Shown: positions 25,512 to 33,580, counted from the first letter of the stretch. The stretch: 34,763 nt of DNA from Rubrivivax sp. (GCA_016788525.1 JAEUPD010000006.1:1-34763); one strand, 5' to 3'. Program-made: numbers and translations. Notes: generated from the sequence alone by a model not told the origin.

Positions 25512-25537
25512 GGCCGGAACCGGCCGGCCACGTCGTA
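25512..25537 (+). promoter_or_regulatory. ECF-type promoter motif before the OmpA-like gene
   Basis: GGCCGG (25512-25517), 16 bases, CGTA (25534-25537), followed by TGG, 80 bp before the ATG at 25617. The left block is part of a hyphenated palindrome, TGGCCGG-N6-CCGGCCA (25511-25530), which might also bind a regulator. Confidence 0.75.
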
Positions 25538-25616
25538 TGGGTCGATGCGACGACGCGTGCCACGCGACTCGGCCGCAATCCGCACTTCAGCCGTGCGCCA
25601 CACGAAACGGAATGCC

Positions 25617-26237
25617 ATGGAACGTTCTCGACAGCGTCACCGGACCGACTCCCCTTCAGCGCCGACCGGCGCGCGGGCAGCGAAGCGCCGCTGCACTGGC
25701 GTGCCGCTTGTGCTCGCAGCCGCGGTGCTCGGCGTCTCGCCGGCGTTCGCCGCGCCTCCCGAGGTGCGGCTGCTGCCGCCCGGCGAACCTGTCGACCCTG
25801 CGTTGGTCGAGCGCATCCTGGGCGGTGCCCCCAAGGGCAGAACTCCGGGGCACCGAAGCATCGTCAAGGTCGACGCCGCTTCGTCCCCCGGCGAAGCGGC
25901 CCCGGCCAGACTGGCGCTGCAGGTGCCTTTCGATTCCGGCTCTGCCCGCCTCGCACCCGAGGCCGCGGCGCAGCTCGATGCCCTCGCCAATGCCCTGATG
26001 CAGCTCGAGGGGCCTGTACGAGTTGCCATCGACGGCCACACCGATGCTCTCGGCTCGGACCCCTACAACGACGCGCTGTCTGCGCGTCGCGCGATGGCGG
26101 TGCGCGAGTACCTCATGTCCCGCTCGGTACCAGGTGACTGGCTGCACGCCCGCGGCCATGGCAAGCGCCGCCCGCTGGACCCGCTGCGTCCCGAGGCCGC
26201 CGAGAACCGGCGCGTCGAATTCGGCCGCCTGCCCTGA
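25617..26237 (+). CDS. OmpA-family peptidoglycan-binding protein
   Basis: The 206-residue product has a basic n-region and signal peptide (VPLVLAAAVLGVSPAFA before APPEVR). An OmpA C-terminal domain occupies about residues 100-206: FDSGSARLAPEAAAQLDALA, IDGHTDALGSDPYNDALSARRA and the closing NRRVEFGRLP. The Asp and Arg of the HTDALGS..N..LSARRA segment are those that bind diaminopimelate in peptidoglycan. No beta-barrel is present, so this is a soluble or membrane-linked periplasmic anchor. The start is taken as ATG 25617 for signal-peptide length, although its ribosome binding site is weak. The gene diverges from the PAN-TPS run and shares the same motif type in its promoter. It converges with the DUF4384-like gene, 41 bp apart. 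Confidence 0.9.
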   Translation: MERSRQRHRTDSPSAPTGARAAKRRCTGVPLVLAAAVLGVSPAFAAPPEVRLLPPGEPVDPALVERILGGAPKGRTPGHRSIVKVDAASSPGEAAPARLALQVPFDSGSARLAPEAAAQLDALANALMQLEGPVRVAIDGHTDALGSDPYNDALSARRAMAVREYLMSRSVPGDWLHARGHGKRRPLDPLRPEAAENRRVEFGRLP

Positions 26238-26278
26238 TCGCAAAGCCGACCGCTGCTCCGCGAGCTGACCGGCCGCGC

Positions 26279-27331
26279 TCAGCGGTGCATGAGCAGAATC
26301 GTGATTTCACGAGGGGCCAGCGCCCCGTTGACCAGTTCGGTTCTATCGATCGGGTCCAGCGCGAAGTTCGTCGAGCCCTCGCGCACGGGCTTCCTGATGT
26401 CGCGGGGCGAAAAACGCTGAGCCGCCTTCTGCGCCGGCGACCCGCAAGCGGCGAGAGCCCAACTGGCCTGCGCGGGCTCGGCAGGCGCGTGCGCTGCACC
26501 CCGGCGAAGCCCGGGCGCGGCTGTGGTCGCGACCCTGACCTCAGGGGGCTTGACAATGTTGCGCGTGGCCGTCATCAGTGGCGGCGTCGTGCAAGGGCTG
26601 AGCACGATGCGCAGCATTTCGTCGCCCTTGGCGTCTGCAAACTCGTAGGGGCCCAGGGTAGCCAGTTCGCCACCGGCGACATCGAGCGCATCGATGCGCG
26701 TCTCCACGCCGAGGGGGTTGACGTTGTGGATCTCGACACGGCCGGGCAGATTGGGCCGGTAGTGAACAACGAAGCGCTCACCGGTGCGAAAGACATGGGT
26801 CGCCGGGTCCACGGGGATCGGCATGCCGTCTCGACCTTGCAGATGCACCTCGTAGGCCACGCCGGTGAAAAGCTGCGGTGCCGCGGTATCGGAACCGGTC
26901 GCCACACCCGCCGGCTGAGGTGAGGGCCAATTCGCCGCGGTTTGTGCAGTCGGCTCGGCAGTACCAAGCGGAGGCGGCGTCGCGCCGGGCGCCGCCAGGT
27001 TGCTGCCCGGCGGCAGGTTTGGCGGTAACGCGGCGTTCCGGGCCTCAAACCAGCGCGTAATCGAGCCGCCCATCCCCTGCGCCATGCTCGAACCGATGCC
27101 CTGGGCCAGAAGGCTGTAGATGGTTGCCAGGAAGAGCCCTCGCGGGCGGCGGCCCGGCGTGGCGTCGTAGCTCGAGGATGCGGGCATAGGCGCCTGTGCG
27201 GTGCCTGCGGTCGGGGGGTACCCCATCTCGGAATAGGGCGCCTGGGCCCAGGCCGGGGCGCCAACCAGCAGCGTGAGGGCCAGCAGCCCGCTGACCGGCG
27301 TGCGGTGCCGTCTGAAGTTGAGCGATGCCAC
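26279..27331 (-). CDS. Exported DUF4384-like protein
   Basis: The 350-residue product has a signal peptide (VSGLLALTLLVGAPAWA before QAP, cleavage near 29). A second weakly hydrophobic stretch follows at about 64-90 (LFLATIYSLLAQGIG, SSMAQGMGG), then a Pro/Ala/Thr-rich linker. A domain at about 155-247 resembles DUF4384: HVFRTGERFVVHYRPNLPGRVEIHNVNPLG. DUF4384 domains are frequent beside caspase and kinase genes in bacteria, which fits this context; their biochemical role is unknown. The start is GTG at 27331: AGGAG lies six bases upstream and the signal peptide starts there, while longer frames give no signal peptide. A GTCCGG-N16-CGTA motif lies 45 bp upstream. Confidence 0.82.
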   Translation of the reverse strand: MASLNFRRHRTPVSGLLALTLLVGAPAWAQAPYSEMGYPPTAGTAQAPMPASSSYDATPGRRPRGLFLATIYSLLAQGIGSSMAQGMGGSITRWFEARNAALPPNLPPGSNLAAPGATPPPLGTAEPTAQTAANWPSPQPAGVATGSDTAAPQLFTGVAYEVHLQGRDGMPIPVDPATHVFRTGERFVVHYRPNLPGRVEIHNVNPLGVETRIDALDVAGGELATLGPYEFADAKGDEMLRIVLSPCTTPPLMTATRNIVKPPEVRVATTAAPGLRRGAAHAPAEPAQASWALAACGSPAQKAAQRFSPRDIRKPVREGSTNFALDPIDRTELVNGALAPREITILLMHR

Positions 27332-27375
27332 AGTGTTCTCCTGCTCGCGACTGCGAGTCCTGGTGCACCGGGATA

Positions 27376-27401
27376 TACGCAAGCGGGGGTGCAGACCGGA
27401 C
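27376..27401 (-). promoter_or_regulatory. ECF-type promoter motif before the DUF4384-like gene
   Basis: On the minus strand: GTCCGG (27401-27396), 16 bases, CGTA (27379-27376), 45 bp before the GTG at 27331. The extended left block TGTCCGGTC matches the kinase promoter motif exactly, and the right block in both is CGTAT. Confidence 0.75.
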
Positions 27402-27450
27402 ACCCGAGCGCGGCACCTCCGGGCCCACGGCGCACACCTGCAGGCAGGCT

Positions 27451-27476
27451 GGCCGGATTGGCAATGCCATTGCGTA
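27451..27476 (+). promoter_or_regulatory. ECF-type promoter motif before the coiled-coil protein gene
   Basis: GGCCGG (27451-27456), 16 bases, CGTA (27473-27476), 82 bp before the ATG at 27558. It is back-to-back with the motif for the DUF4384-like gene, 49 bp apart, the same arrangement as in the PAN/OmpA intergenic region. Confidence 0.75.
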
Positions 27477-27557
27477 CATGTCGGTGCGAGCCCCTGCGCT
27501 GCAAGCGACAACGCAGGGGCCGCGAACCCGGCCCACCGCCGATCCAGGAGAGACACC

Positions 27558-28043
27558 ATGCCTTCGTTCCCCCTGCGGACAGCAGCCTGCGCGGTCTTCA
27601 CGGGCGCTGCGCTGCACCTGTCCCTCGCGCACGCCGCAGGCCAGGACAGCGCGCCGGCGTCCCGGCTGATTTTGGCCAGGCCTGCCGTTGCGGCGCCGGG
27701 TGCATCGACGCAAGCGCCCATCGCCCGACCGGAGTTGCTGCCGGAGAACGTCCGTGTGCAGATTCAGTTCGACCAGCTGACCAAGCGGATCGATTCTCTG
27801 CAGCAAGAGGTGCGGGGCCTTCGGGCCCAGCTGGACCAGCAGCGCCGGCAGTTCGATGCCCACAGCCACCAGTACCAGACTCAAGGAAACTTCAACGCCA
27901 TCAGCCTGGACGCCATTGCCCCGAAGGGCACGCTGTATCACGGACGCGGGATGGTGTTGCTCGGGGGCGTTGGGGTGCCGGGCAGCGGCGGTGCGCTGAC
28001 CCGAACCTCCGGTACGACCTCAAAGCCCGTCCAGGCGCCGTAG
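27558..28043 (+). CDS. Small exported coiled-coil protein
   Basis: The 161-residue product has a signal peptide (RTAACAVFTGAALHLSLAHA before AGQ) and a Pro/Ala-rich stretch. A coiled coil follows at about 70-105 (VQIQFDQLTKRIDSLQQEV, RGLRAQLDQQRRQFDAHSHQ), then a short Gly-rich C-terminus (GRGMVLLGGVGVPGSGGAL). AGGAG at good spacing before the ATG at 27558 supports the start. It diverges from the DUF4384-like gene, and each has its own CCGG-N16-CGTA motif. The downstream large TPR gene begins 9 bp after its stop, so the two are probably co-transcribed. I do not recognise a family; oligomerisation through the coiled coil is likely. Confidence 0.78.
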   Translation: MPSFPLRTAACAVFTGAALHLSLAHAAGQDSAPASRLILARPAVAAPGASTQAPIARPELLPENVRVQIQFDQLTKRIDSLQQEVRGLRAQLDQQRRQFDAHSHQYQTQGNFNAISLDAIAPKGTLYHGRGMVLLGGVGVPGSGGALTRTSGTTSKPVQAP

Positions 28044-28052
28044 GCTTCGCCC

Positions 28053-30521
28053 ATGGTTGAACGGTCACCTCACGGCGGCCCGGCGGCAGATGGCGGACCA
28101 GGCGCGCCGCAAGGCCCTTCGAGCCGGGCATTGCCGGCGCCGGGCCTTGACGCTGGGGCCAACTCGCCGGAGATTGACCCGGCCGCCGCCGACGATGGCC
28201 TGAGCCAGACCTGGCCCGAGGACATCTTTGCAGACGCACGCGAGCAGTTTCGCGGGCTTCTCCTGCTCGATCGCTGTGGGCTGGTATCGCGCGAACGATG
28301 GGCGCGCTGGGCAGCTGCGCAAGCACGCGTTGCAGGCCTGTTGGGTCGTGTGCACCCATTCCACGGCCGCCGGCCGCGTGGTGCGCCGGGCAGCGGGGTG
28401 TGGGTGGTCAGCTGCATGGGCCTCCCAGGATTCGACCTTGACATCAGCTCGCGCGAAGGCCATGAACTTGCGCGCCAGTGCCTGTATCACCACGCGTTCG
28501 AGTTCGTGGATGTGCAGCGCCGGCCCCTGGATGTTCTGCGTGTGTTCCGTGCCCTCAGGCGCACCTACGGCCCGGGCCTGTGGTGGATGGCCGACCTGGA
28601 ACACGCCATCGAGCGGCACGAGGGGGTGTCGGTGCAGGCACACCACACCGCGCGAGACACGCCCTGGTTGCACCAGGCCTGCATGGACCACATCACCACC
28701 AACGTGCGGCGCGCACCGAAGCCGGCCGCGGACGAGTCGCGCGTCCAAGAACTGGTGCGTTTGATGCCGGCGATGAGTGCCCTTCCGCGCTGGACGCTGG
28801 CTAGGTACCGCGAGCGCATCGCGGGCCTGCCGTTGCCCACGGACGCACAGGTCGCGGCCTTTGTGAGGCGCTGGTTGGCGGTGGTGCGCCAGTGGCCGGC
28901 CCCTCAGCCCGGGGAGGCGCCTGACACCAGCTTCGTCTTCTACCTGGACCCGCATGCAGGCATGGACCGGCTGCTGCACGAGCAGGCGCGTGCGCTGTTT
29001 CGCGAACGCCTCCCCCACACCGTGCAGCACGACGCCTGGTGGATGACCACGGCCGACTACCGACGCCAGTTCGGCTACCTGAACTTCGCCAGCCCGAATG
29101 CGCCGGCACGTTGGTCGACCGAGTCGCACAAGGCGTCGCTGCTGGACGAACACCCGAGGACCTTCATCCACGATGCCGCTCATGCGCGGCCGATGGTTTG
29201 GACGGCCGACGGATCGCCCGGAGTGTTGCCACCGGATCTGCCTGCGGTGCTGTTGTCGCGCGGGGCGCTCGTCAACGAGACATCGCGCGCGTGCGCAGCG
29301 GAGTGCGACGTGGCCGCCGAACACGCCGTGGCTGCGGTGCGCTGGCTGATCGACGGGCTGCGCCCGGTCTTCGCCGCCGTCGGGGGCACGGCCATGGTGG
29401 TACGCGACGGTGAAGACTACGCGCTGGTGCGCCGCGCGCGCCAGCAACGGGGCGGACTCGTCGAGGGCTGGTCGCTCATCCCCCTGTTGAACCGGCCGCC
29501 GGCGGGCACGGAGGACATCGCGTCGTTCAGCGTGGACGCCGGCGGAGCGTGGAGCCGCCCGCCTGGCGTGAGCTGGAGTGTCTCGGTGCGCCCCCTGCTC
29601 GTCGGCGCCGCGTTGCGCGCGGCGGCATTGAAGTGCAGCCGGACCGAGCGCGAAATCGCCCTGCTGCTCCTGGCACGCGAAGACGAATTCCAGCTTGGGC
29701 AGACCGTGGGCGCGCCGAAGGGGGTCGCCGAGGAGGCTGCATCGAGGCAGGAGGCGGAGCTGCGCGCTTCAACCGCCCTCCACCGCGCCGGTCGCCGCAT
29801 GCTTGACGCCGACGAGAACCTTGAAGTGGCGCTGCTGATGCTGCAGGCGGCACGACGATCGCACCAGCGTTGCCGCGGCAAAGTCCAGGCGGTGGCCGTG
29901 ATGCACAACGACACCGGCCTTGTGCTGCGCAAACTGGAACGCTTTGCCGAGGCGGTGGCGCACTTTCGCCTGGCCCATGACTACTTCATGTGTTGGGAGT
30001 CCGAACGGCACCCCGACTACATGACCACGCTGCACAACATCGGCGCGAATCTGCTGCGCAGCGGCGAGCCTGAACAAGGCGAGGCTGCACTGCGGCGCGC
30101 GCTCGCGCTACAGTTCGAGCACCGCAGCACCTCGCCGGTGGACCGCTCCAACACTGCATGGGTGCTCGCGAGCCACCTCGCGATGGCAGGGGAGGTCCGG
30201 CAGACCAACGGTCGTGTCGCGCACGAGGAGGCGCTCGAATTGCTCGACCTGGCGCTGGACCAACGGCGCCAAGGGGGCCTGGGTGACACCGATGATGCGC
30301 GCACGATCGCATTGACCGTGGCACGGGTTGCCGCACGGCGGCACGAACTGGCGCGTGCACTGGCCGCCCATGACGAGGTACTGCGGATCGCCACGACGAA
30401 CTGGGGGGCGCGGGACCCGCGCACCATCGAGCATGCCGTGGAGGCCATCGAGCTGGCGCGCCGGGCAGGTGCCGTGGACGTGGAACGCCGGCTCCTCGAG
30501 TGCCATGACCCGCATCGCTGA
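28053..30521 (+). CDS. Large cytoplasmic TPR protein with unrecognised N-terminal region
   Basis: The 822-residue product has no signal peptide or membrane helix. Residues of about 55-560 form a region I cannot assign (LCLYHHAFEF-like segment, GPGLWWMADLEHAIERHEG, TSFVFYLDPHAGMDRLLHEQ, HTVQHDAWWMTTADYRRQFG). It is rich in Trp, His and Arg. Residues of about 575-815 are TPR-like helices (MHNDTGLVLRKLERFAEAVA, HPDYMTTLHNIGANLLRSGE, MAGEVRQTN). The start ATG is 9 bp after the preceding stop, with a weak ribosome binding site. The 3' end overlaps the start of a kinase N-terminal fragment by 17 bp, the usual look of a coupled pair, which suggests it once preceded a complete kinase gene. A signalling role with that kinase is inferred from position only. 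Confidence 0.8.
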   Translation: MVERSPHGGPAADGGPGAPQGPSSRALPAPGLDAGANSPEIDPAAADDGLSQTWPEDIFADAREQFRGLLLLDRCGLVSRERWARWAAAQARVAGLLGRVHPFHGRRPRGAPGSGVWVVSCMGLPGFDLDISSREGHELARQCLYHHAFEFVDVQRRPLDVLRVFRALRRTYGPGLWWMADLEHAIERHEGVSVQAHHTARDTPWLHQACMDHITTNVRRAPKPAADESRVQELVRLMPAMSALPRWTLARYRERIAGLPLPTDAQVAAFVRRWLAVVRQWPAPQPGEAPDTSFVFYLDPHAGMDRLLHEQARALFRERLPHTVQHDAWWMTTADYRRQFGYLNFASPNAPARWSTESHKASLLDEHPRTFIHDAAHARPMVWTADGSPGVLPPDLPAVLLSRGALVNETSRACAAECDVAAEHAVAAVRWLIDGLRPVFAAVGGTAMVVRDGEDYALVRRARQQRGGLVEGWSLIPLLNRPPAGTEDIASFSVDAGGAWSRPPGVSWSVSVRPLLVGAALRAAALKCSRTEREIALLLLAREDEFQLGQTVGAPKGVAEEAASRQEAELRASTALHRAGRRMLDADENLEVALLMLQAARRSHQRCRGKVQAVAVMHNDTGLVLRKLERFAEAVAHFRLAHDYFMCWESERHPDYMTTLHNIGANLLRSGEPEQGEAALRRALALQFEHRSTSPVDRSNTAWVLASHLAMAGEVRQTNGRVAHEEALELLDLALDQRRQGGLGDTDDARTIALTVARVAARRHELARALAAHDEVLRIATTNWGARDPRTIEHAVEAIELARRAGAVDVERRLLECHDPHR

Positions 30522-30753
30522 ACCTTGGCCGCACCTGGCGCATCGCGATCGCTCGGCGACCACGAGTCCCGTTGAACTGCTGGCGCTCTCTCGCCTGCTG
30601 GACGAAGCGCTCGATCTGCCCAGCGTCGACGCACGCATGGCGTGGTTGCACTCGCTCGGTCTGCAGCACGGACCGCTGAAAGCTCAATTGGCGCGTCTGC
30701 TGTCGTTGCCCCCCGAGGCCGTCGCCCTGATCGACCGGGGCCCGACCTTGTAG
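30505..30753 (+). pseudogene. Truncated N-terminus of a Ser/Thr kinase (remnant 2)
   Basis: An ATG at 30505, overlapping the previous gene by 17 bp, opens an 82-residue frame. It contains ELLALSRLLDEALDLPSVDA and ends LIDRGPTL before TAG. This matches the pre-kinase region of the complete kinase (LSQLLDTALDLDPAEQ to DLIDRGPVFALPEG) in both order and spacing. The frame stops before the point where the glycine loop should begin, and the following plus-strand sequence shows no kinase motifs. It could still be translated as a small helical protein, but by homology it is a kinase stump. Confidence 0.7.
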
Positions 30754-30814
30754 GGGCCAGCAGTAGGGTCGGACCCCGTGCGAGGGCGGGAGCCAGGGGC
30801 TGGTGGTGGGCCAT

Positions 30815-31767
30815 TCAGGCCGGTGCACGAGGATCCCCAGGTCGGGCAACTGCGGCGTCGGCGCCGTGCGCTCCTGGGGAACGACAGCCGCGAGCGGCCA
30901 CTATGGCCGGATGTTCGGCGTCGACAGGCGCTTGCAGGTGTTCCACGGCACGCCGTGCAGAGGCCTGGGCCGGTCGACCCAGGGCCGCCTCCGCCCTGGC
31001 CTTGGCCAGTGACGCCAATCCCGTGCGGAACGAGTGCGCCTTGCCGACCTGCAGGTCCACGGCCAGGGCCAGGGGCCGAGTCGGCGTCGTCCAGGTCGGC
31101 TTGCGAGCGGCCCTGCGCCAGGTGCACGTCCGCACGCACCACCAACCCCGTCACCGTGATGGGCAACGGTGGCGCTTCGCCGACCACCTCGGTCAAGCAG
31201 GACAGCGCGCGGACATGATCTCCGCGCGCTGAGGCCAACCGCGCTTCCAGCACCCGCTGCGTCGCTCGATGCGGGCTGCCGACGGGCAACGGGCCAGCGT
31301 TGCCCAGGGCTTGCGGAATCGCATGCGCTTCGTCCACTCTGCCCTGGTACAGCGCTACCGACACCAGCCCAAAGCGCGCCACTAGGCCATCAGCTCGCGA
31401 CGCAGTGCCAGCACCGGCAGCTTCAATGCAACCGGACGCTTCATCTGGCCGTCATGTCGCTCGGCCAGCAGACCTCGCCCATGCCGCTGCGGCGCAACTC
31501 GCGCTGCAGTCGGTACGGGCCAACCGACTCACCCTGTTTGAAGACCGACACGTCACCAGACTGCCGCAGCAGAGTGAAGGCGGGGCCCACGTCGAACAAT
31601 TGGTCGGCCCCCTTCGAGGCCACCTGCGCCGGCAAGTGGCACAACATCGGGGTCAGCCTCGCGTCCTCTCCATCTCGAGCGGCCAGCCCGGCGTCTCGCC
31701 CTGCCGGCGCCACATCCAGTGCCTCGTCCGGCAGAGCCGAGAGGATCTTCAGGTCTTGCGGGTCCAC
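30815..31767 (-). pseudogene. Frameshifted, internally deleted Ser/Thr kinase-TPR gene (remnant 3)
   Basis: A GTG at 31767 with GAGGT upstream opens DPQDLKILSALPDEALDV and runs to SVGPYRLQRELRRSGMGEV. One missing G near 31478 (TGCTGG where TGGCTGG is expected) shifts the frame and leads to a stop at 31441. In the shifted frame the text resumes as DGQMKRPVALKLPVLALRREL, including the VALK lysine motif, and ends at TAG near 31383. The rest of the kinase domain, including HRD and DFG, is absent. The sequence then continues in another frame with TPR-like text of the kinase C-terminus (ARFGLVSVALYQGRVDEAHA; ALSCLTEVVGEAPPLP) and, after a further shift near 31070, SLAKARAEAALGRPAQASA. It begins 44 bp after the sigma-54 activator gene. 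This is a clear pseudogene, related to the kinase at 1871-4861. Confidence 0.8.
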
Positions 31768-31811
31768 CGGCTTACCTCGGCACGTCGCCTTCGGGGCCAG
31801 GCGCAGCCATC

Positions 31812-33444
31812 TCAGCGAGCCACGTCGATGCGCCGCGTCTGCCGCGCCAGCTTGGCGTAGAGCGCCGCGCGCGACATGCGCAGCAGCTTTGCCGCGGCAA
31901 CGCGGTTGCCCCCGGTGGCCCGAAGCGCCGCGTCGATGGCAGCGTCCTCGACCTCGTTCACCTGCTCGGCCAGCGGCCGCAGCAACGCGGCTGCCAAGGC
32001 GGCCTGGCCAGCAGCCGCGGCCATCGGCCCCGTCTGCGCGCGCGCGGCAGCGGTCACCGCGCCGGCTGTGGCGGCCGTGCCCACCGCAGACTGGCCATCG
32101 GGCACGCCCCCCGGCGCCGGAGATGCGGGCAAGGCCAGGGGCAAGGCCGCAGCAAAGTGCCGCGCCTCCAGGTGCACATCGTCGGTCATCAGCGTCGCCT
32201 GCTCGATCACGTTGCGCAACTCGCGGATGTTGCCCGGCCAGGGCAACGCGGCCAGCAGGTCGAGCGCGTCCGGCGCCAGGCTCTTGTGCGCCATGCCGCT
32301 GCGGCGCGCGATGTCCTCCGAGAGCGCCTCGGCCAGCGCCTCCAGGTCGGCCAGGCGCTCGCGCAGCGGCGGCAGGCGGATGGGCAGCACGTTGAGCCGG
32401 TAATAGAGGTCGGCGCGAAAGCCACCGTCGGCCACCATGGCCGCCAGGTCCCGGCTGGTGGCGGCGATGACGCGCACGTCCACCCGTTCGACACGGTTGC
32501 TGCCCAGCGGCTCGATCTCCTGCTCCTGGAGCGCGCGCAGCAGCTTGGCCTGCAGCGCCAGCGGCATGTCGCCGATCTCGTCGAGGAAGAGCGTGCCGCC
32601 GTCGGCGAGCTTGAACTTGCCCTCGCGGCCCTTGCGCTCGGCGCCGGTGTAGGCGCCGGGCGCGACGCCGAAGAACTCGGCCTCGAGCAGCGTGTCGGGC
32701 ACGGCGGCGATGTTCACGCTGACCAGCGGCCGCAGCGCGCGCTTGCTCGCCGCATGGATGCCATGCGCGAGCAGTTCCTTGCCGGTGCCCGTTTCGCCCA
32801 GCAGCAGCACCGCGCTGTCGGTGAGCGCGACGCGGCGCGCCAGGCGCTTGACCTCGAGCGCCGCCGGGCTTGCGCCGATGAAGCTGGCGATGCTGTGCTT
32901 GGGCCACCGGGCCTGCGCGATCTCGCGCCGCGCCGCGTCGAGCTCGCCCTGCAGGCGGCCGAACTTGGCCAGCAGCGGCTGCATCGTTGTCTCCGGGTGG
33001 TCGAGCAGCACGTAGCCGACGGCGCCGATCACCTCACCGGCCTCGTTCTTCAGCGGCAGGCGGCTGACGAGGAAGGTGCCGGCCTGGTTGGTGAGCAGGT
33101 CCACGAGGATCGGCTGGCCGCTCTCGATGACCTGGCCCATCAAGCGTGTTGGGCACCACCTCCTCGACGCGGCGGCCGACGAAGTCGGCCTCCTCGTGCC
33201 CGAGGGCGGGCAGGAAGCGCTTGTAGCCGTCGCTGATCCAGACGATGCGGTGGTTGCGGTCGACCACCATCGTGCCCATCGCTGTGTGGTTGAAGACGTC
33301 GAACAGGCTCCTCGCGGCGAGCTCGAGCACGCGCTCGGCATCGAGCGCGGCAGTGGCCACGTCGGAGCCGCCGCGCGCCGAAGCGGCAGCGGTCGCGGCC
33401 GCAGCGGCGGCAGGCGCAGCGACAGGGGAAACTTGTGAAGCCAT
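31812..33444 (-). pseudogene. Sigma-54-dependent activator (PAS, AAA+, Fis HTH) split by a frameshift
   Basis: The first part, from ATG 33444, encodes an Ala-rich start and a PAS domain (LFDVFNHTAMGTMVVDRNHR, DFVGRRVEEVVPNTL). At about 33141-33150 the frame shifts. The other frame continues RLMGQVIESGQPILVDLLT, then a sigma-54 interaction AAA+ domain with Walker A GETGTGKE, GAYTGA (a GAFTGA variant that contacts sigma-54), Walker B GGTLFLDEIGDM and the arginine-rich sensor region (LYYRLNVLPIRLPPLRERL). A Fis-type helix-turn-helix follows near the end (GGNRVAAAKLLRMSRAALYA). Restoring two bases (ACGCGCTTG for ACGCTTG) joins both parts to one product of about 544 residues. Such proteins activate sigma-54 promoters in response to a signal sensed by the PAS domain. 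The break may be real or a sequencing error. The AAA+ part alone could be translated from an ATG at the RLMGQV segment. It diverges from the M48 peptidase gene. Confidence 0.85.
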
Positions 33445-33580
33445 CCGGGTCGCCACTGTAGCGGCGCCGGCCCTCCGGTTGGCGCGGCCGTCACGCGCGG
33501 TGCCATCATTGCCGACTTCGTCGGGCAGGCCTTCGCCGAGCCCGCGTTCCGCCGGCCCAGAGCCCAGGATGGAGTTCGTG

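Noticed and set aside
26249-26286. ACCGCTG/CAGCGGT inverted repeat between the OmpA-like and DUF4384-like genes as a terminator
   Set aside because: The loop is 24 bases and there is no T-run on either strand; it overlaps the DUF4384-like stop codon.
29600-29760. LuxR-like helix-turn-helix in the 28053 protein (segment CSRTEREIALLLL)
   Set aside because: Only the first helix resembles the LuxR pattern; the recognition helix is absent.
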